NCBI RefSeq assembly: GCF_003572205.1
Contig: NZ_QXNY01000003.1
Span: 124,001 to 188,000, forward strand
DNA: 64,000 nt
Reading direction: 5' to 3'
Source: Algihabitans albus
Lineage (GTDB): Bacteria > Pseudomonadota > Alphaproteobacteria > Kiloniellales > DSM-21159
The notes beneath the pieces are model-generated. The model made no database searches. It saw only the letters and a list, made by a program, of their open reading frames with translations, and was not told where the DNA came from. Shown here in pieces: positions 1 through 11,305 of the stretch. The position numbers and the translations under genes are program-made. Numbering within the stretch: the stretch's first letter is position 1; every line of letters starts with the position of its first letter.

Positions 1-117
1 GACCCAAAGCGCGGCGAACCCCATGGCGAACCCAATGGCGAGGTTCAAAAGCGTGAAGTCGGCGAAGAGGGCGCACCAGCCGATCGCCAGCAGCAGGTTA
101 AGCACGAAGAGGTTCAT
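1..117 (-). CDS. mnhE: Mrp/Mnh antiporter subunit E, 5' part only
   Basis: Only the first 39 codons are in the window; the gene runs off the left edge. The peptide opens [20 protein letters not shown] and continues as a hydrophobic helix, as in MnhE/MrpE, a small membrane subunit of the seven-subunit Na+/H+ antiporter. The ATG overlaps the mnhD stop as ATGA, so the two are translationally coupled. Position directly after mnhD is the canonical order A-B-C-D-E-F-G, so F and G are expected just outside the window. The call rests mainly on order, start coupling and hydrophobicity. Confidence 0.8.
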   Translation of the reverse strand, partial: MNLFVLNLLLAIGWCALFADFTLLNLAIGFAMGFAALWV

Positions 118-1679
118 TCTTGGACCTCCAACACGTCCGTCTCTCCGCTCGCAAGCGACACCGCCGTCATGCGCGCGAGCCCCTCGTCCCCAAGCACCGC
201 CGCCACGTAGGGCCGCGGATCGAGGAGCTCTTCCGCCGAGCGCTCCGCCAATTGATAGAAGGGCTCGACGAAGAGGCCGATGGTCACCGTCATGGCGGCC
301 AGCACCGCAATCGGGCCGAGCAGAAACCAGCGTTGCGCGCCGGTCAAGGGCGGCGGCGGCGGACCCGCCTCTGCCGGCCGCGCTTTCCAAAAGGCATTCA
401 ACCAGATCTTGGTCATGGAATAGATGGTCAGCAGACCGACCGCCAGCGCGACGGCCGCAATGACGTAGCCTTCGGCTTCGATAGAGGCCTGAACCAGCAC
501 GAACTTGGCCCAGAAACCCGACAAGGGCGGAAAACCTGCCAGCGAGAAGGCGGGAATGAAGAACAGAACGGCAATCAAGGGGTGATATCGGTAGAGGTCG
601 CCCAGACGCTTCAGCTCGAAGGAACCGCCGATGCGGTTCACCACGCCCGAAACGAAAAAGAGGTTCGCCTTCACGATGATGTGGTGAACCAGATAGAAGA
701 CGGCGCCGACGATCCCGAGCGGCGTGTAGAGCGCCAAACCGAGGATCATGTAGCCGATCTGGCTGACGATGTGGAAGGAGAGGATGCGCCTCAGTTCGTT
801 CTGCGCCGCCGCACCCAGCACGCCGGTCACCATCGTCAGGCCGGCGACCCACAGCAGGATCTCGTGGGTGTAGCCGACATCTCCGGTAAAGATCAGGGTG
901 AAACAGCGGATCAGCGCGTAGACCCCGACCTTGGTCAGCAGACCGGAGAAGATCGCGGAGACCGCCACCTTCGGCGTGTGGTAACTGGCCGGCAGCCAGA
1001 AGAACAGCGGGAAGACCGCCGACTTGATACCGAAGGCGACAATGAACATCACCGCCACCACGGTCACCAACCCCTGGTTCTCCACTTCCTGGAGGCGGAT
1101 GTGGAGATCCGCCATGTTCAGCGTGCCGGTCAGGCCGTAGAGCAGGCCGATCCCGCCGAGGAAGAGAATGGTGGCGATCAGATTGAGCGCGACGTACTTG
1201 ACCGCACCGTCCAGCTGCGCCCGGCGACCGCCCAGAACCAGCAGCGCGAAGGAGGCGATCAGCATCACCTCGAACCAGACATAGAGGTTGAAGAGATCGC
1301 CGGTCAGGAAGGCGCCGCAGACGCCGCACAGCAGAGCATGCAACAGCGGATGAAAGCCGTAGGCGACCGCCTTGTCGCCGACATCGCCGAAGGCGTAGAC
1401 GACCGTCGCCAGGCCGATGATGGCGGTGATCAGCACCATCACGGCGCTGAGGTGATCGGCCACCAGCGTAATGCCGAAGGGCGCCGGCCAGTCGCCCATC
1501 TGAGCCGCGAGGATACCCTCTTGCCAGACCGCCGCCATCAGGGCGATCGACAGGCCCAGCAGCCCCAGCGCAGCGGTCACGCTGACGATACGCTGGGCTG
1601 CGAGATTACCGCGCAGGATGAAGCCGATAACCGCCGCGATCATCGGCAGGATAATCGGAAGAACCAGCAACCAACTCAT
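114..1679 (-). CDS. mnhD: Na+/H+ antiporter subunit D (Mrp/Mnh/Pha)
   Basis: 521-residue polytopic membrane protein of the NuoM/NuoN-like proton-pumping family (Proton_antipo_M). It is one of the two large ion-translocating subunits of the Mrp complex, which exports Na+ against H+ at the cytoplasmic membrane. The key membrane glutamate is Glu137 in the stretch [13 protein letters not shown] and the key lysine is Lys219 in [16 protein letters not shown]; both fall at the numbering known for characterised MrpD proteins. About 14 hydrophobic segments are visible. The ATG overlaps the end of mnhC by 4 bases (ATGA), and the stop overlaps the mnhE start. Length is normal for the family. Confidence 0.96.
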   Translation of the reverse strand: MSWLLVLPIILPMIAAVIGFILRGNLAAQRIVSVTAALGLLGLSIALMAAVWQEGILAAQMGDWPAPFGITLVADHLSAVMVLITAIIGLATVVYAFGDVGDKAVAYGFHPLLHALLCGVCGAFLTGDLFNLYVWFEVMLIASFALLVLGGRRAQLDGAVKYVALNLIATILFLGGIGLLYGLTGTLNMADLHIRLQEVENQGLVTVVAVMFIVAFGIKSAVFPLFFWLPASYHTPKVAVSAIFSGLLTKVGVYALIRCFTLIFTGDVGYTHEILLWVAGLTMVTGVLGAAAQNELRRILSFHIVSQIGYMILGLALYTPLGIVGAVFYLVHHIIVKANLFFVSGVVNRIGGSFELKRLGDLYRYHPLIAVLFFIPAFSLAGFPPLSGFWAKFVLVQASIEAEGYVIAAVALAVGLLTIYSMTKIWLNAFWKARPAEAGPPPPPLTGAQRWFLLGPIAVLAAMTVTIGLFVEPFYQLAERSAEELLDPRPYVAAVLGDEGLARMTAVSLASGETDVLEVQE

Positions 1680-2065
1680 AGAGGCCGGTCCTTCGAAGCC
1701 GGCTCGGCCGCGCTCTCCTCGGGCTCGGCGACGCGCATGGCATCGGTGTCCACCGTCTCAAGCTCCTGATAGGCGCGAAAAGCGAGCACCAGAGCGAAGG
1801 CGAGTAGGCCGAAGGAAATCACGATCGCAGTCAGGATCAAGGCCTGCGGCAAGGCATTCGCCACCCCGGGATCGGGCAGGCTTTCCCCCGTCGCGATCAA
1901 AGGCGGTGCCGCCCGCGTCAGGCCACCGCCCGCGAAGATCAGCAGATTGGCAGCGTTGGAGATCAGGACCAGGCCGAACACGAAACGCACCAGGTTGCGG
2001 CTGAGCATCAGATAAACGCTGGCCGCCATCAGTACGCCGACCAGGACCGCGACGATCGGTTCCAT
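1676..2065 (-). CDS. mnhC: Na+/H+ antiporter subunit C (Mrp/Mnh)
   Basis: 129-residue NuoK-like subunit with three hydrophobic segments; the middle one carries the typical [19 protein letters not shown]. The polar tail is rich in Glu. It starts at an ATG sharing one base with the mnhB stop (TGATG) and ends overlapping mnhD by 4 bases, so it is tightly coupled inside the operon. NuoK-like subunits help build the proton path next to the D subunit. Length (about 110-130) is normal. Confidence 0.95.
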   Translation of the reverse strand: MEPIVAVLVGVLMAASVYLMLSRNLVRFVFGLVLISNAANLLIFAGGGLTRAAPPLIATGESLPDPGVANALPQALILTAIVISFGLLAFALVLAFRAYQELETVDTDAMRVAEPEESAAEPASKDRPL

Positions 2066-2558
2066 CAGGATCTGTCCTCCGGCAAGGATCTGTCTGCCGG
2101 CCAGGACCTCGTCTCGAGCCCGGGATTCTCCTCGGGTTCAACCGGGTCGTCCTCGACGTCCGCCTGTTGCTCCTTGATCCCCAGCACAATGGTCAAGACC
2201 GCGCCGACCACGACCAGATAGACGCCGATGTCGAACGGCAGCGGCGTGCCGGCCTTGAAGTCCATGATCGTTGTCCACTGACCGGTCAGAAACGGCGCCG
2301 GCTCCAACAACGCCAGGAAGCCCGAGCCGATGGCGAGGCCGAGGCCGACAGCTGCGATCACGCGCGGATCGGCCCGGAGCGCCTTACGCACGGCCTCCGC
2401 GTCGGTGGCCAGGGCATAGAGCGCGAAGGCGATGGCAGCGATCAGCCCACCGATGAAGCCGCCCCCCGGCTCGTTGTGGCCGCGCAACAGCATGAAGACG
2501 GAGAAAACCAGCATGAGCGCGACCAGGAGACGCGAAGCCTCGCGCAGGATCAGGGAAT

Positions 2559-2562
<4 letters not shown>
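2065..2562 (-). CDS. mnhB: Na+/H+ antiporter subunit B (Mrp/Mnh)
   Basis: 165-residue MnhB-domain protein starting [20 protein letters not shown], with the conserved [14 protein letters not shown] after the first helix and four transmembrane segments in all. The start at 2562 was chosen because it overlaps the mnhA stop (ATGA) and opens directly into the conserved domain; a much longer upstream reading in this frame is only the shadow of mnhA. The acidic tail after the last helix ([12 protein letters not shown]) extends it slightly beyond the usual 140 residues. The B subunit is separate here, whereas many alphaproteobacterial Pha systems carry a fused PhaAB. Confidence 0.95.
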
Positions 2563-4916
<2,354 letters not shown>

Positions 4917-5070
4917 ACTCTCAGTCGTCTCCCCGTCCCCACAGCCGGCCCGTCACTTGCTCGCGACGTTCCGCCGACCGCACCGACCGCCGCAGCCCCG
5001 CCGCCGGCACTCCCGAGCCGGATTTCCAATGAATCCGTCTCTCAATTCAACATGTTAGAGCACATCCGAG

Positions 5071-5102
5071 GGCTCAAGCCAAACCATCGCGTGGCTTGAC
5101 CC
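5071..5102. repeat. Inverted repeat, 11-bp arms
   Basis: Arms GGCTCAAGCCA (5071-5081) and TGGCTTGACCC (5092-5102) pair at 10 of 11 positions around a 10-base loop. No T-run follows on either strand and no gene ends here, so it is not an obvious terminator. Confidence 0.55.
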
Positions 5103-5221
5103 CGCCTCGATTTGCTCTCAGGCAAACCTGTCCGCCCTTCGGCTGAGTTTTCGCCGGCCATCGACAGGTCGGCACGCCCCCCGCGCGAATTCTCCCGCGT
5201 TCTGCGCGGTATATTTGGCAC

Positions 5222-5252
5222 GAACCGGAGTGTTTCAAGACGAGTCCGGTTC
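5222..5252. repeat. Inverted repeat, perfect 8-bp arms
   Basis: GAACCGGA (5222-5229) and TCCGGTTC (5245-5252) are exact reverse complements around a 15-base loop, TGTTTCAAGACG being its core. It resembles interspersed palindromic elements seen in alphaproteobacterial intergenic regions, but only one copy is visible here. Confidence 0.5.
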
Positions 5253-5458
5253 CAAGGCATCTGCGAGCGCTGGGAAAGAGCCCTGCGATGCTGCGGCGCA
5301 ACCTTCGCCCCTTCCCCGCCAGCCCCTAGCCCGCCTATGATCGGCCTCGCTCAAGAAGCATGCTCGGGAGCAACAACCAAGAAGTCCCGATCGTCGAGTC
5401 CTCGGAACTGTCGGGCATTTCCAGAAAAATCGCGCGATGCTGCTCTGAACTTGGAATA

Positions 5459-5512
5459 AGAGCGTTTCTCGGACGATCAGACCGCCTCGCCTGATCGCCC
5501 GACAAACGCTCT
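5459..5512. repeat. Long inverted repeat, 22-bp arms, before the molybdenum enzyme gene
   Basis: Arm 5459-5480 (starts AGAGCGTTTCTCGG) and arm 5491-5512 (ends GACAAACGCTCT) pair at 20 of 22 positions around the 10-base loop ACCGCCTCGC. It ends 23 bases before the start codon at 5536, so any transcript from upstream would carry this hairpin in its leader. It may be an intergenic repeat element or an attenuator-like structure. Confidence 0.7.
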
Positions 5513-5535
5513 AGCGAAACAACGGGAGAGTCGGA

Positions 5536-7878
5536 ATGGGTCAATTCGGCAAAGGCCAAGGTATCAGACGCGTCGAGGACCAGCGGTTCCTGACCGGTCA
5601 CGCGCGCTACACCGACGACATCCGTCTAGCGGGCGAAAGCTATATGGCCGTCGTCCGCAGTCCCCTGGCGCATGCTGAAATCACCGCGATCGATATCGCA
5701 GAAGCACGGGATCTGCCCGGCGTTCTGTTGGTTCTGACGGCGGAAGACCTCGCGAGCGAGAAGATCGGCAATATTCCGGTGCTCGCCAAAATCCAAGGAC
5801 GCGACGGCGAGGTGAAGCAACCGCCGCATCCGGTCCTGGCCCGGAGGTTCGTGCGTCACGTCGGCGATCCGGTCGCCGTGGTCGTGGCCGAAACGTACGA
5901 ACAAGCCGTCGCGGCGGCCGAGACGGTGGTGGTCGACTACGACGACCGGCCGGCCGTGACCGACGCCGCCGCCGCTTTGGCGGCGCAGGCACCCCAGGTA
6001 CATCCTGAAGCACCGGGCAACCTGGCGCTCACTTGGGAGCATGGCGACCGCGCTGCCGTCGAGGCGGCCTTCGCCAAGGCCGAACGGAGGGCGCGCATCG
6101 AGATCATCAACAACCGACTGGTCGTGAACTCCATGGAACCGCGGGTGGCGCTCGGCGAGTACGACCCGGCCAGCGAACACTTTACGCTCACCACGCCCAG
6201 TCAGGGCATCTTCCGACTGCACGACCAGTTGGCCGAAACCATCCTAGGCACGACCAAGGACAAAGTCCGCATCGTAACGCCCGATGTCGGCGGCGGTTTC
6301 GGTATGAAGATTTTCTGTTACGCCGAACAGGTGCTGGTTCTGCTGGCCGCGAGGCGGCTTGGCCGGCCCGTGCGCTGGGTCGGAGAGCGAACCGAGTCCT
6401 TCCAATCGGACATCCAAGGCCGCGACCACAGGACCGTGGCGGAGATGGCGATGGACAAGGATGGCCGCTTCCTTGGGATTCGCGTCGAAACCAAGGCCAA
6501 CCTAGGAGCCTATCTCTCCAACTTCGGACCCTACATCCCGACCGGCGCCAGCACGCAGATGTACTCCGGTCTCTACAAGATTCCCGCCATCTTCGCGGAA
6601 GTGCAGTGCGCCTTCACCAACACCGTGCCGGTCGACGCCTACCGGGGTGCCGGGCGGCCCGAAGCCGCCTACTGCATGGAGCGCCTGGTTGAGGCCTGCG
6701 CCCGCGAGATCGGTGTCGACACCCGCGAAATCCGGCTGAGAAACTTCATTCGACCCGAGGACCTTCCCTACGAGACCGGGATGGGCCCGGTCTACGATTC
6801 TGGCGATCCGGCTCGCCTGCTCGAGCAGGCCACGAAACTGGCGGACTGGGAGGGTGTGGCCGAACGCAAGGCGGAAGCGCGCCGGCGCGGCAAGTACCGC
6901 GGCATCGGCCTTGCCTCTTACGTCGAGGCCTGCGGCGGCATCGGTGCGGAGGAAGCCCGCATCTCCCTGGAGGAAGACGGCGGCGTCACCCTTGTGATCG
7001 GCACGATGACCAACGGCCAGGGCCACCACACCGCCTATGCCCAAATTCTCAACGATCTGATGGACATTGATCCGGAGAAGGTCCGCCTGGTGCAGGGCGA
7101 CTCCGACATCGTCAAACGCGGCGGCGGCACCGGCGGGTCACGCTCGCTTCTGATGGGCGGCGTCGCGACAGAGCGCGCCGGAGAGAAAGTCATCGAGCGC
7201 GCGCGAAAGGTGGCCGGCCATCTGCTGGAGGCCGCCGACGCCGATCTGGAGTTCGCCGACGGTCTTTTCACCATCGCCGGGACCGACAAGCGGGTGACCC
7301 TGACGGAGGTCGCGAAAGCAACCCACGGCGAGGACTTGCCGGAGGAGATCGCCGGACCGATCGAGGAGACGGGCGGCTACAAGGCAGAGGCCATGACCTA
7401 TCCCAACGGCTGTCACATCGTGGAACTCGAGATCGACGACGCCACCGGCACGGTCGAGATCCTGCGATACGTCGTGGTTGACGATTTCGGCAAGGTCGTG
7501 AACCCGCTGCTGGTACTCGGTCAGGTCCATGGCGGTACCGCCCAGGGCATCGGTCAGGCCTTGTTGGAGCATACCGTCTACGATGAGGACGGCCAGCTGA
7601 TCACGGCCAGCTTCATGGACTACACCATGCCTCGGGCGGACGATACGCCCAACTTCGAGATCACACTGGTCGAAGACATGCCCTGCGCCACCAACCCGCT
7701 GGGGGTGAAGGGCGCCGGCGAAGCCGGAGCGATCGGCGCGCCGCCGGCAATCATCAATGCGCTTCTGGACGCCTTGCAGCCGCTTGGCGTGGCTCACCTG
7801 GACATGCCGGCCACACCGGAGCGGATCTGGCGCGCAATGCGCGACGCCGACAGCGCGCAGCGGCGGGCGGCAGAATGA
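5536..7878 (+). CDS. Xanthine dehydrogenase family molybdopterin-binding subunit (CoxL form II type)
   Basis: 780-residue large subunit of a molybdenum hydroxylase, with the N-terminal a/b-hammerhead domain (to about residue 130) followed by the two molybdopterin-binding domains. VGGGFGMKIFCYAEQ near 250 is the typical cofactor-binding turn. AYRGAGR at 368-374 is the form II active-site motif rather than the AYxCSFR of true CO dehydrogenase, so CO oxidation is unlikely. The catalytic glutamate is Glu729 in GVKGAGEAGAIG. The usual medium (FAD) and small (2Fe-2S) subunit genes are not adjacent, so partners must be encoded elsewhere. ATG at 5536 follows GGGAGAG. Its stop overlaps cysQ (ATGA). 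The substrate cannot be told from sequence. Confidence 0.92.
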   Translation: MGQFGKGQGIRRVEDQRFLTGHARYTDDIRLAGESYMAVVRSPLAHAEITAIDIAEARDLPGVLLVLTAEDLASEKIGNIPVLAKIQGRDGEVKQPPHPVLARRFVRHVGDPVAVVVAETYEQAVAAAETVVVDYDDRPAVTDAAAALAAQAPQVHPEAPGNLALTWEHGDRAAVEAAFAKAERRARIEIINNRLVVNSMEPRVALGEYDPASEHFTLTTPSQGIFRLHDQLAETILGTTKDKVRIVTPDVGGGFGMKIFCYAEQVLVLLAARRLGRPVRWVGERTESFQSDIQGRDHRTVAEMAMDKDGRFLGIRVETKANLGAYLSNFGPYIPTGASTQMYSGLYKIPAIFAEVQCAFTNTVPVDAYRGAGRPEAAYCMERLVEACAREIGVDTREIRLRNFIRPEDLPYETGMGPVYDSGDPARLLEQATKLADWEGVAERKAEARRRGKYRGIGLASYVEACGGIGAEEARISLEEDGGVTLVIGTMTNGQGHHTAYAQILNDLMDIDPEKVRLVQGDSDIVKRGGGTGGSRSLLMGGVATERAGEKVIERARKVAGHLLEAADADLEFADGLFTIAGTDKRVTLTEVAKATHGEDLPEEIAGPIEETGGYKAEAMTYPNGCHIVELEIDDATGTVEILRYVVVDDFGKVVNPLLVLGQVHGGTAQGIGQALLEHTVYDEDGQLITASFMDYTMPRADDTPNFEITLVEDMPCATNPLGVKGAGEAGAIGAPPAIINALLDALQPLGVAHLDMPATPERIWRAMRDADSAQRRAAE

Positions 7879-8705
7879 GCGAAAGCGGAATGAACAACAG
7901 CGAGCAAGAGGCCGAACCGCAGGACGACCTGCTTGCCGTTCTGCGTATCCTCGCCGAGCGGGCCGGCAAGATCGCGCTTGCCTACTATGCGGAAGCTGAA
8001 GAGATCGAGGTTCGCAGCAAGGCCGACGCCTCGCCGGTCACGGAAGCGGACGAGGCCTGCGAAGCCTTCTTGCTGGAGGCATTGCACAAGCTGACACCGG
8101 ACGTGCCGGTGGTTTCCGAAGAAGCCTCGTCCCAGAGCGGCCTGCCGGATATCGACGTGACAAAGCCCTTCTGGCTGGTCGATCCGCTGGACGGCACGCG
8201 GGAGTTTATCTCTCGGAATGGCGAGTTTACCGTCAACGTCGCCCTGATCCGAAACCAGCGGCCGGTGGCGGGCGTGGTGCATGCGCCGGCATTGGCCATG
8301 ACCTGGTGCGGCGGCTTCGACGACGAGGGCAAGGGTCACGCCAGCTTCAACGAGACGGACCGGCCGCCGATGGCCATCGAAGCCCGGCGAACGCCTGAAG
8401 CGGGCGAGACCGTCGTGGCCAGCCGCCGTCACGGTTCGGGCGAGGACCTGGAGACCTTCCTTGCCGAGCGGAAGATCGCCGAGCGGGTCACAGCCGGCTC
8501 CTCCCTGAAGTTCTGTCTGGTCGCGAGCGGCAAGGCCGATCTCTACCCTCGCTTCGGCCCGACCATGGAATGGGATACCGCTGCCGGCCAGGCGGTCTTG
8601 ACGGCCGCGGGCGGATTGGTGGAAACGCTGGATGGCGAACCGCTGCGTTATGGCAAGGCAGGCTTCGCGAACCCGAACTTCGTCGCCGTCAACCAGCGTG
8701 ACTAG
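7875..8705 (+). CDS. cysQ: 3'(2'),5'-bisphosphate nucleotidase CysQ
   Basis: 276-residue member of the inositol-monophosphatase superfamily. The metal-binding motif is seen as EE at 82-83 (VVSEEASS) and DPLDGTREF at 103-111, with WDTAAGQAVL towards the C terminus. CysQ removes the 3' phosphate of PAP/PAPS, protecting sulfate assimilation. The start overlaps the stop of the preceding molybdenum-enzyme gene by 4 bases, indicating translational coupling; a second in-frame ATG five codons later is possible. The first 15 residues are poorly conserved and acidic. Coupling to a molybdenum hydroxylase is unusual; see findings. Confidence 0.94.
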   Translation: MSESGMNNSEQEAEPQDDLLAVLRILAERAGKIALAYYAEAEEIEVRSKADASPVTEADEACEAFLLEALHKLTPDVPVVSEEASSQSGLPDIDVTKPFWLVDPLDGTREFISRNGEFTVNVALIRNQRPVAGVVHAPALAMTWCGGFDDEGKGHASFNETDRPPMAIEARRTPEAGETVVASRRHGSGEDLETFLAERKIAERVTAGSSLKFCLVASGKADLYPRFGPTMEWDTAAGQAVLTAAGGLVETLDGEPLRYGKAGFANPNFVAVNQRD

Positions 8706-8767
8706 CCTCCCCGGGAAACAATAGGTTTCCGTTACAGACCTTCGGTTTTCGGGTGGGAAGCCCGATC

Positions 8768-8789
8768 TCTTGCTGAACAGCCAGCAAGA
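8768..8789. promoter_or_regulatory. Inverted repeat just upstream of azoR, possible operator
   Basis: TCTTGCTG (8768-8775) and CAGCAAGA (8782-8789) are perfect 8-base reverse complements around AACAGC, ending 14 bases before the azoR start codon. Azoreductase genes are often controlled by local repressors, but no regulator gene is adjacent, so the role as operator is a guess. Confidence 0.4.
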
Positions 8790-8803
8790 AGAGACTTCTC
8801 GCC

Positions 8804-9454
8804 ATGGCCGCCAGCATCACGCATCTCGCGACGAACCACTCCAAAGGTAACCCGACGCCACGAGTCCTGCGGATCGACGCGAGTGCGCGCAAGACAGGCT
8901 CCACGACGCGCGGCTTAGCCGACAAGGTCATCGAGCGGCTGCGTGACCAGCATCCGGAGTTAACGCTTGTCGAACGCGATCTGGCTGAGGGCATTCCCTT
9001 CGTGACCGAGGCCTGGGTGGCCGCGAACTTCATCCCGGCCGAGACCCGCACGCCCGAACAGCGGGCTCAACTGGCGGTCTCCGACCTGCTGGTCGCGGAA
9101 CTGGAGACTGCCGACATCCTGGTCATCGGCCTCCCGATCTACAACTTCGGCCCGCCGGCTGCTCTCAAGGCCTGGATCGACCAGATCGCCCGGGCACGCG
9201 TGACCTTCCGCTATACGGAAAACGGACCGGTCGGCCTGCTGGAGGGTAAGAAGGCCTATCTGGTCGCGGCCTCCGGCGGAACGGCAATGGGCAGTGCCAT
9301 AGACTTCGCGACGCCCTATCTCCGGCACGTCTTGGGCTTCGTCGGCATCGAGGATGTCACGCTGATCGCCGCCGACCGACAGATGGTGGACGCTGAAGCC
9401 GCCAGCGACAAAGCGGAACGCGCACTCCAGAGCGCACTGCCGTTATCGGCTTGA
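8804..9454 (+). CDS. azoR: FMN-dependent NADH:quinone oxidoreductase / azoreductase
   Basis: 216-residue flavodoxin-fold protein of the AzoR family. RIDASARKTGSTTRGLADKV at about 24-43 is the FMN-phosphate binding loop, LPIYNFGPPAALKAWIDQIA lies around 110-130, and FRYTENGPVGLLEGKKAYLVAASGG follows. These enzymes reduce quinones and azo compounds with NAD(P)H in the cytoplasm and protect against electrophiles. The N terminus carries some 15 residues more than typical, so the true start could be slightly downstream. It is separated from cysQ by 98 bases holding the inverted repeat and ends 4 bases before the convergent SLC13 gene. Confidence 0.93.
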   Translation: MAASITHLATNHSKGNPTPRVLRIDASARKTGSTTRGLADKVIERLRDQHPELTLVERDLAEGIPFVTEAWVAANFIPAETRTPEQRAQLAVSDLLVAELETADILVIGLPIYNFGPPAALKAWIDQIARARVTFRYTENGPVGLLEGKKAYLVAASGGTAMGSAIDFATPYLRHVLGFVGIEDVTLIAADRQMVDAEAASDKAERALQSALPLSA

Positions 9455-9458
9455 GCCG

Positions 9459-11246
9459 CTAGAGCCCCCAGACCAACAGGATCATTGGAATCGCCACGGC
9501 GACGAGCAGCAACTCGAGCGGAGCGCCCATCTTCCAATAGTCGCCGAAGCGGTAGCCGCCCGGCCCCATGATCAGCGCGTTGTTCTGGTGACCGATCGGC
9601 GTCAGAAACGCGCAGGACGCACCGATCGCGACGGCCATCAGGAAGGCATCGGGATTGGTTTCCAGCCGCTCGGCGAGATTGACGGAGATCGGCGCCATGA
9701 CCACGGCGGTCGCGGCGTTGTTCAGAACGTCGGACAGCGTCATAGTCACCACCAGCACGAGGGTGAGAACCACCCACGCCGGCAGGCCACCGGTCACCTC
9801 GAGAATCGCGGAAGCGATGGTATCGGTCGCGCCGGTCGATTGCAGCGCCCCGCCGACCGGGATCAGTGCGCCCAGCAGCACGATCACGGGCCAGTCGATC
9901 GCAGCATAGAGCCCGCGCAGCGAGACCAGACCGCTTGCCACCATCACGGTCAGGGCGGCACCGAAGGCGATGTAGATCGGCACGAGGCCCAGGCTCGCGA
10001 CGAGGATGGCAAGCGCGAAGAGGCCAGCCAGAGAAGCCGCATGGCGGCGCTGTCCGTAGATCAGCCCGCGCTCGGCCAAGGGAAGCAGGTCGTAGCGCGC
10101 CACGAAGTCGGAGACCCTGTCTTCCTCGCCATGAAGCAGCAGGACGTCACCGGCCGCGAATCGAAAGTCGCGCAGACGTCCGCGATAAGGCCTGCCCTCC
10201 CGCGCCACACCCAGAAGCGTGAGTCCGAGGCGCGAACCCAGGCGTAGCTGCTCGACCGTCCGCCGTTCCAGGTTGCTGTTGGGCGGAATGACGGCTTCGG
10301 CAACGATTGCCTCGCCATCGGTCAGCAAGCCGTCTTCCGGAGTGCCGCTTTTACCCTGTTCCACGCCCAGCCGCCGGACGAAGGCTTCCAAATCCTTGGG
10401 CGACGCTTCGATCAGAACGCGGTCGCCGACGATCAGGGCGAGACCGCTTGGAACCGGCGCGATGCGCCGGCCCTGACGCATCACGGCTACGACCTGCACT
10501 TCGAGGTCCTTAACCTTCTCGTATAACTCCGAGACCGTCAGGCTGGAGGCCTCGCTGTCAGCCGGAATGCGGATCTCCGAGAGGTAGGCGTCGATCCGCA
10601 TCAGCTCGGCCGCGCCGGTGCCCGCCGCATCGCCGCGTGGCATGAGGCGCCATCCGATCAGCGTTACGAACAGCAGGCCGGCCAGGGCGACGACGCCGCC
10701 CACGGGGGTAAAGTCGAACATGTCGAAACTACCACGTGCGGGCAAAAGTTCGGCCCGCTGCGTCGCCACGATGATGTTGGGCGGCGTTCCGATCAAAGTG
10801 ATCAGGCCGCCCAGAATGGTTGCGAAGGAAAGCGGCATCAAGAGCAACCCCGCCGCCCGCTTGGCCTTGGCAGCGCTCGAGAGCGCCACCGGCATCAGCA
10901 AGCCCAAGGTGCCGACATTGTTCATGAAACCGGAGAGCAGGGCACCGATCCCGCCCAGCGCGGCAATATGCGTGGTCGTCCGCCCCGCAGCCGGCTGCAC
11001 AGCCCGAGCGAAGATATCGGTCGCGCCCGAATCGCTGAGCGCCTTTGACAGCGCCAAGACCAGCGCCACTGTCACCGTCGCCGGATGGCCGAAGCCTGCG
11101 AACGCCTCGGTCGCCGGTATCAAACCAGCGACCACACAGGCGATCAAGGCGCCGAACGCAACCACGTCGTAGCGGATCCGCCCCCAGACCAGCAGAACGA
11201 CAAGGAGCGCCAGAAGGCCGAACAGCAAGCCTTGGTCGAGACTCAC
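9459..11246 (-). CDS. SLC13-family permease with two TrkA-C (RCK_C) domains
   Basis: 595-residue membrane protein of the divalent anion/Na+ symporter (SLC13/DASS) superfamily. Some 11-12 hydrophobic segments are split by a soluble middle region (about 210-385) holding two RCK_C domains; GDRVLIEASPKDLEAFV and GDVLLLHGEEDRVSDFV are their characteristic strands. The family signature TLSDVLNNAATAVVMAPI is near residue 510 and an earlier pseudo-repeat LLSGFMNNVGTLGLLMPVAL near 110. GTG at 11246 is preferred over a TTG two codons upstream because CGGAG lies 6 bases before it. Substrate (sulfate, dicarboxylate or other) is undetermined; it follows the SDR gene by 59 bases, so the two may be cotranscribed. 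Confidence 0.9.
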   Translation of the reverse strand: MSLDQGLLFGLLALLVVLLVWGRIRYDVVAFGALIACVVAGLIPATEAFAGFGHPATVTVALVLALSKALSDSGATDIFARAVQPAAGRTTTHIAALGGIGALLSGFMNNVGTLGLLMPVALSSAAKAKRAAGLLLMPLSFATILGGLITLIGTPPNIIVATQRAELLPARGSFDMFDFTPVGGVVALAGLLFVTLIGWRLMPRGDAAGTGAAELMRIDAYLSEIRIPADSEASSLTVSELYEKVKDLEVQVVAVMRQGRRIAPVPSGLALIVGDRVLIEASPKDLEAFVRRLGVEQGKSGTPEDGLLTDGEAIVAEAVIPPNSNLERRTVEQLRLGSRLGLTLLGVAREGRPYRGRLRDFRFAAGDVLLLHGEEDRVSDFVARYDLLPLAERGLIYGQRRHAASLAGLFALAILVASLGLVPIYIAFGAALTVMVASGLVSLRGLYAAIDWPVIVLLGALIPVGGALQSTGATDTIASAILEVTGGLPAWVVLTLVLVVTMTLSDVLNNAATAVVMAPISVNLAERLETNPDAFLMAVAIGASCAFLTPIGHQNNALIMGPGGYRFGDYWKMGAPLELLLVAVAIPMILLVWGL

Positions 11247-11305
11247 CCGCAACTCCGGTCGTCTGGGGTCATAGCTGCAGCCGTGGCAGAGTCAGCGGAG
11301 CGGCA

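Larger units (their letters stand above)
4917..5535. other. Divergent intergenic region with three inverted repeats
   Basis: 619 bases between the divergent starts of mnhA and the molybdenum-enzyme gene. I find no convincing gene; a 115-codon reading at 5112-5459 has Pro/Arg/Ser-rich shadow composition and no good ribosome site. It holds inverted repeats at 5071-5102, 5222-5252 and 5459-5512, annotated separately. Both operon promoters must lie here, but I see no clear -35/-10 pair. Confidence 0.6.

Noticed and set aside
120-1769. A 549-codon open frame opposite mnhD
   Set aside because: Gln/Asp/Arg-rich antisense shadow of a membrane protein gene.
5112-5459. A 115-codon frame in the mnhA upstream region
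   Set aside because: No good ribosome site, Pro/Arg/Ser-rich composition, and it spans one inverted repeat and ends at the arm of another.
5536-7878. Aerobic CO dehydrogenase
   Set aside because: The active-site motif is AYRGAGR, not AYxCSFR, and the other two subunits are not adjacent.
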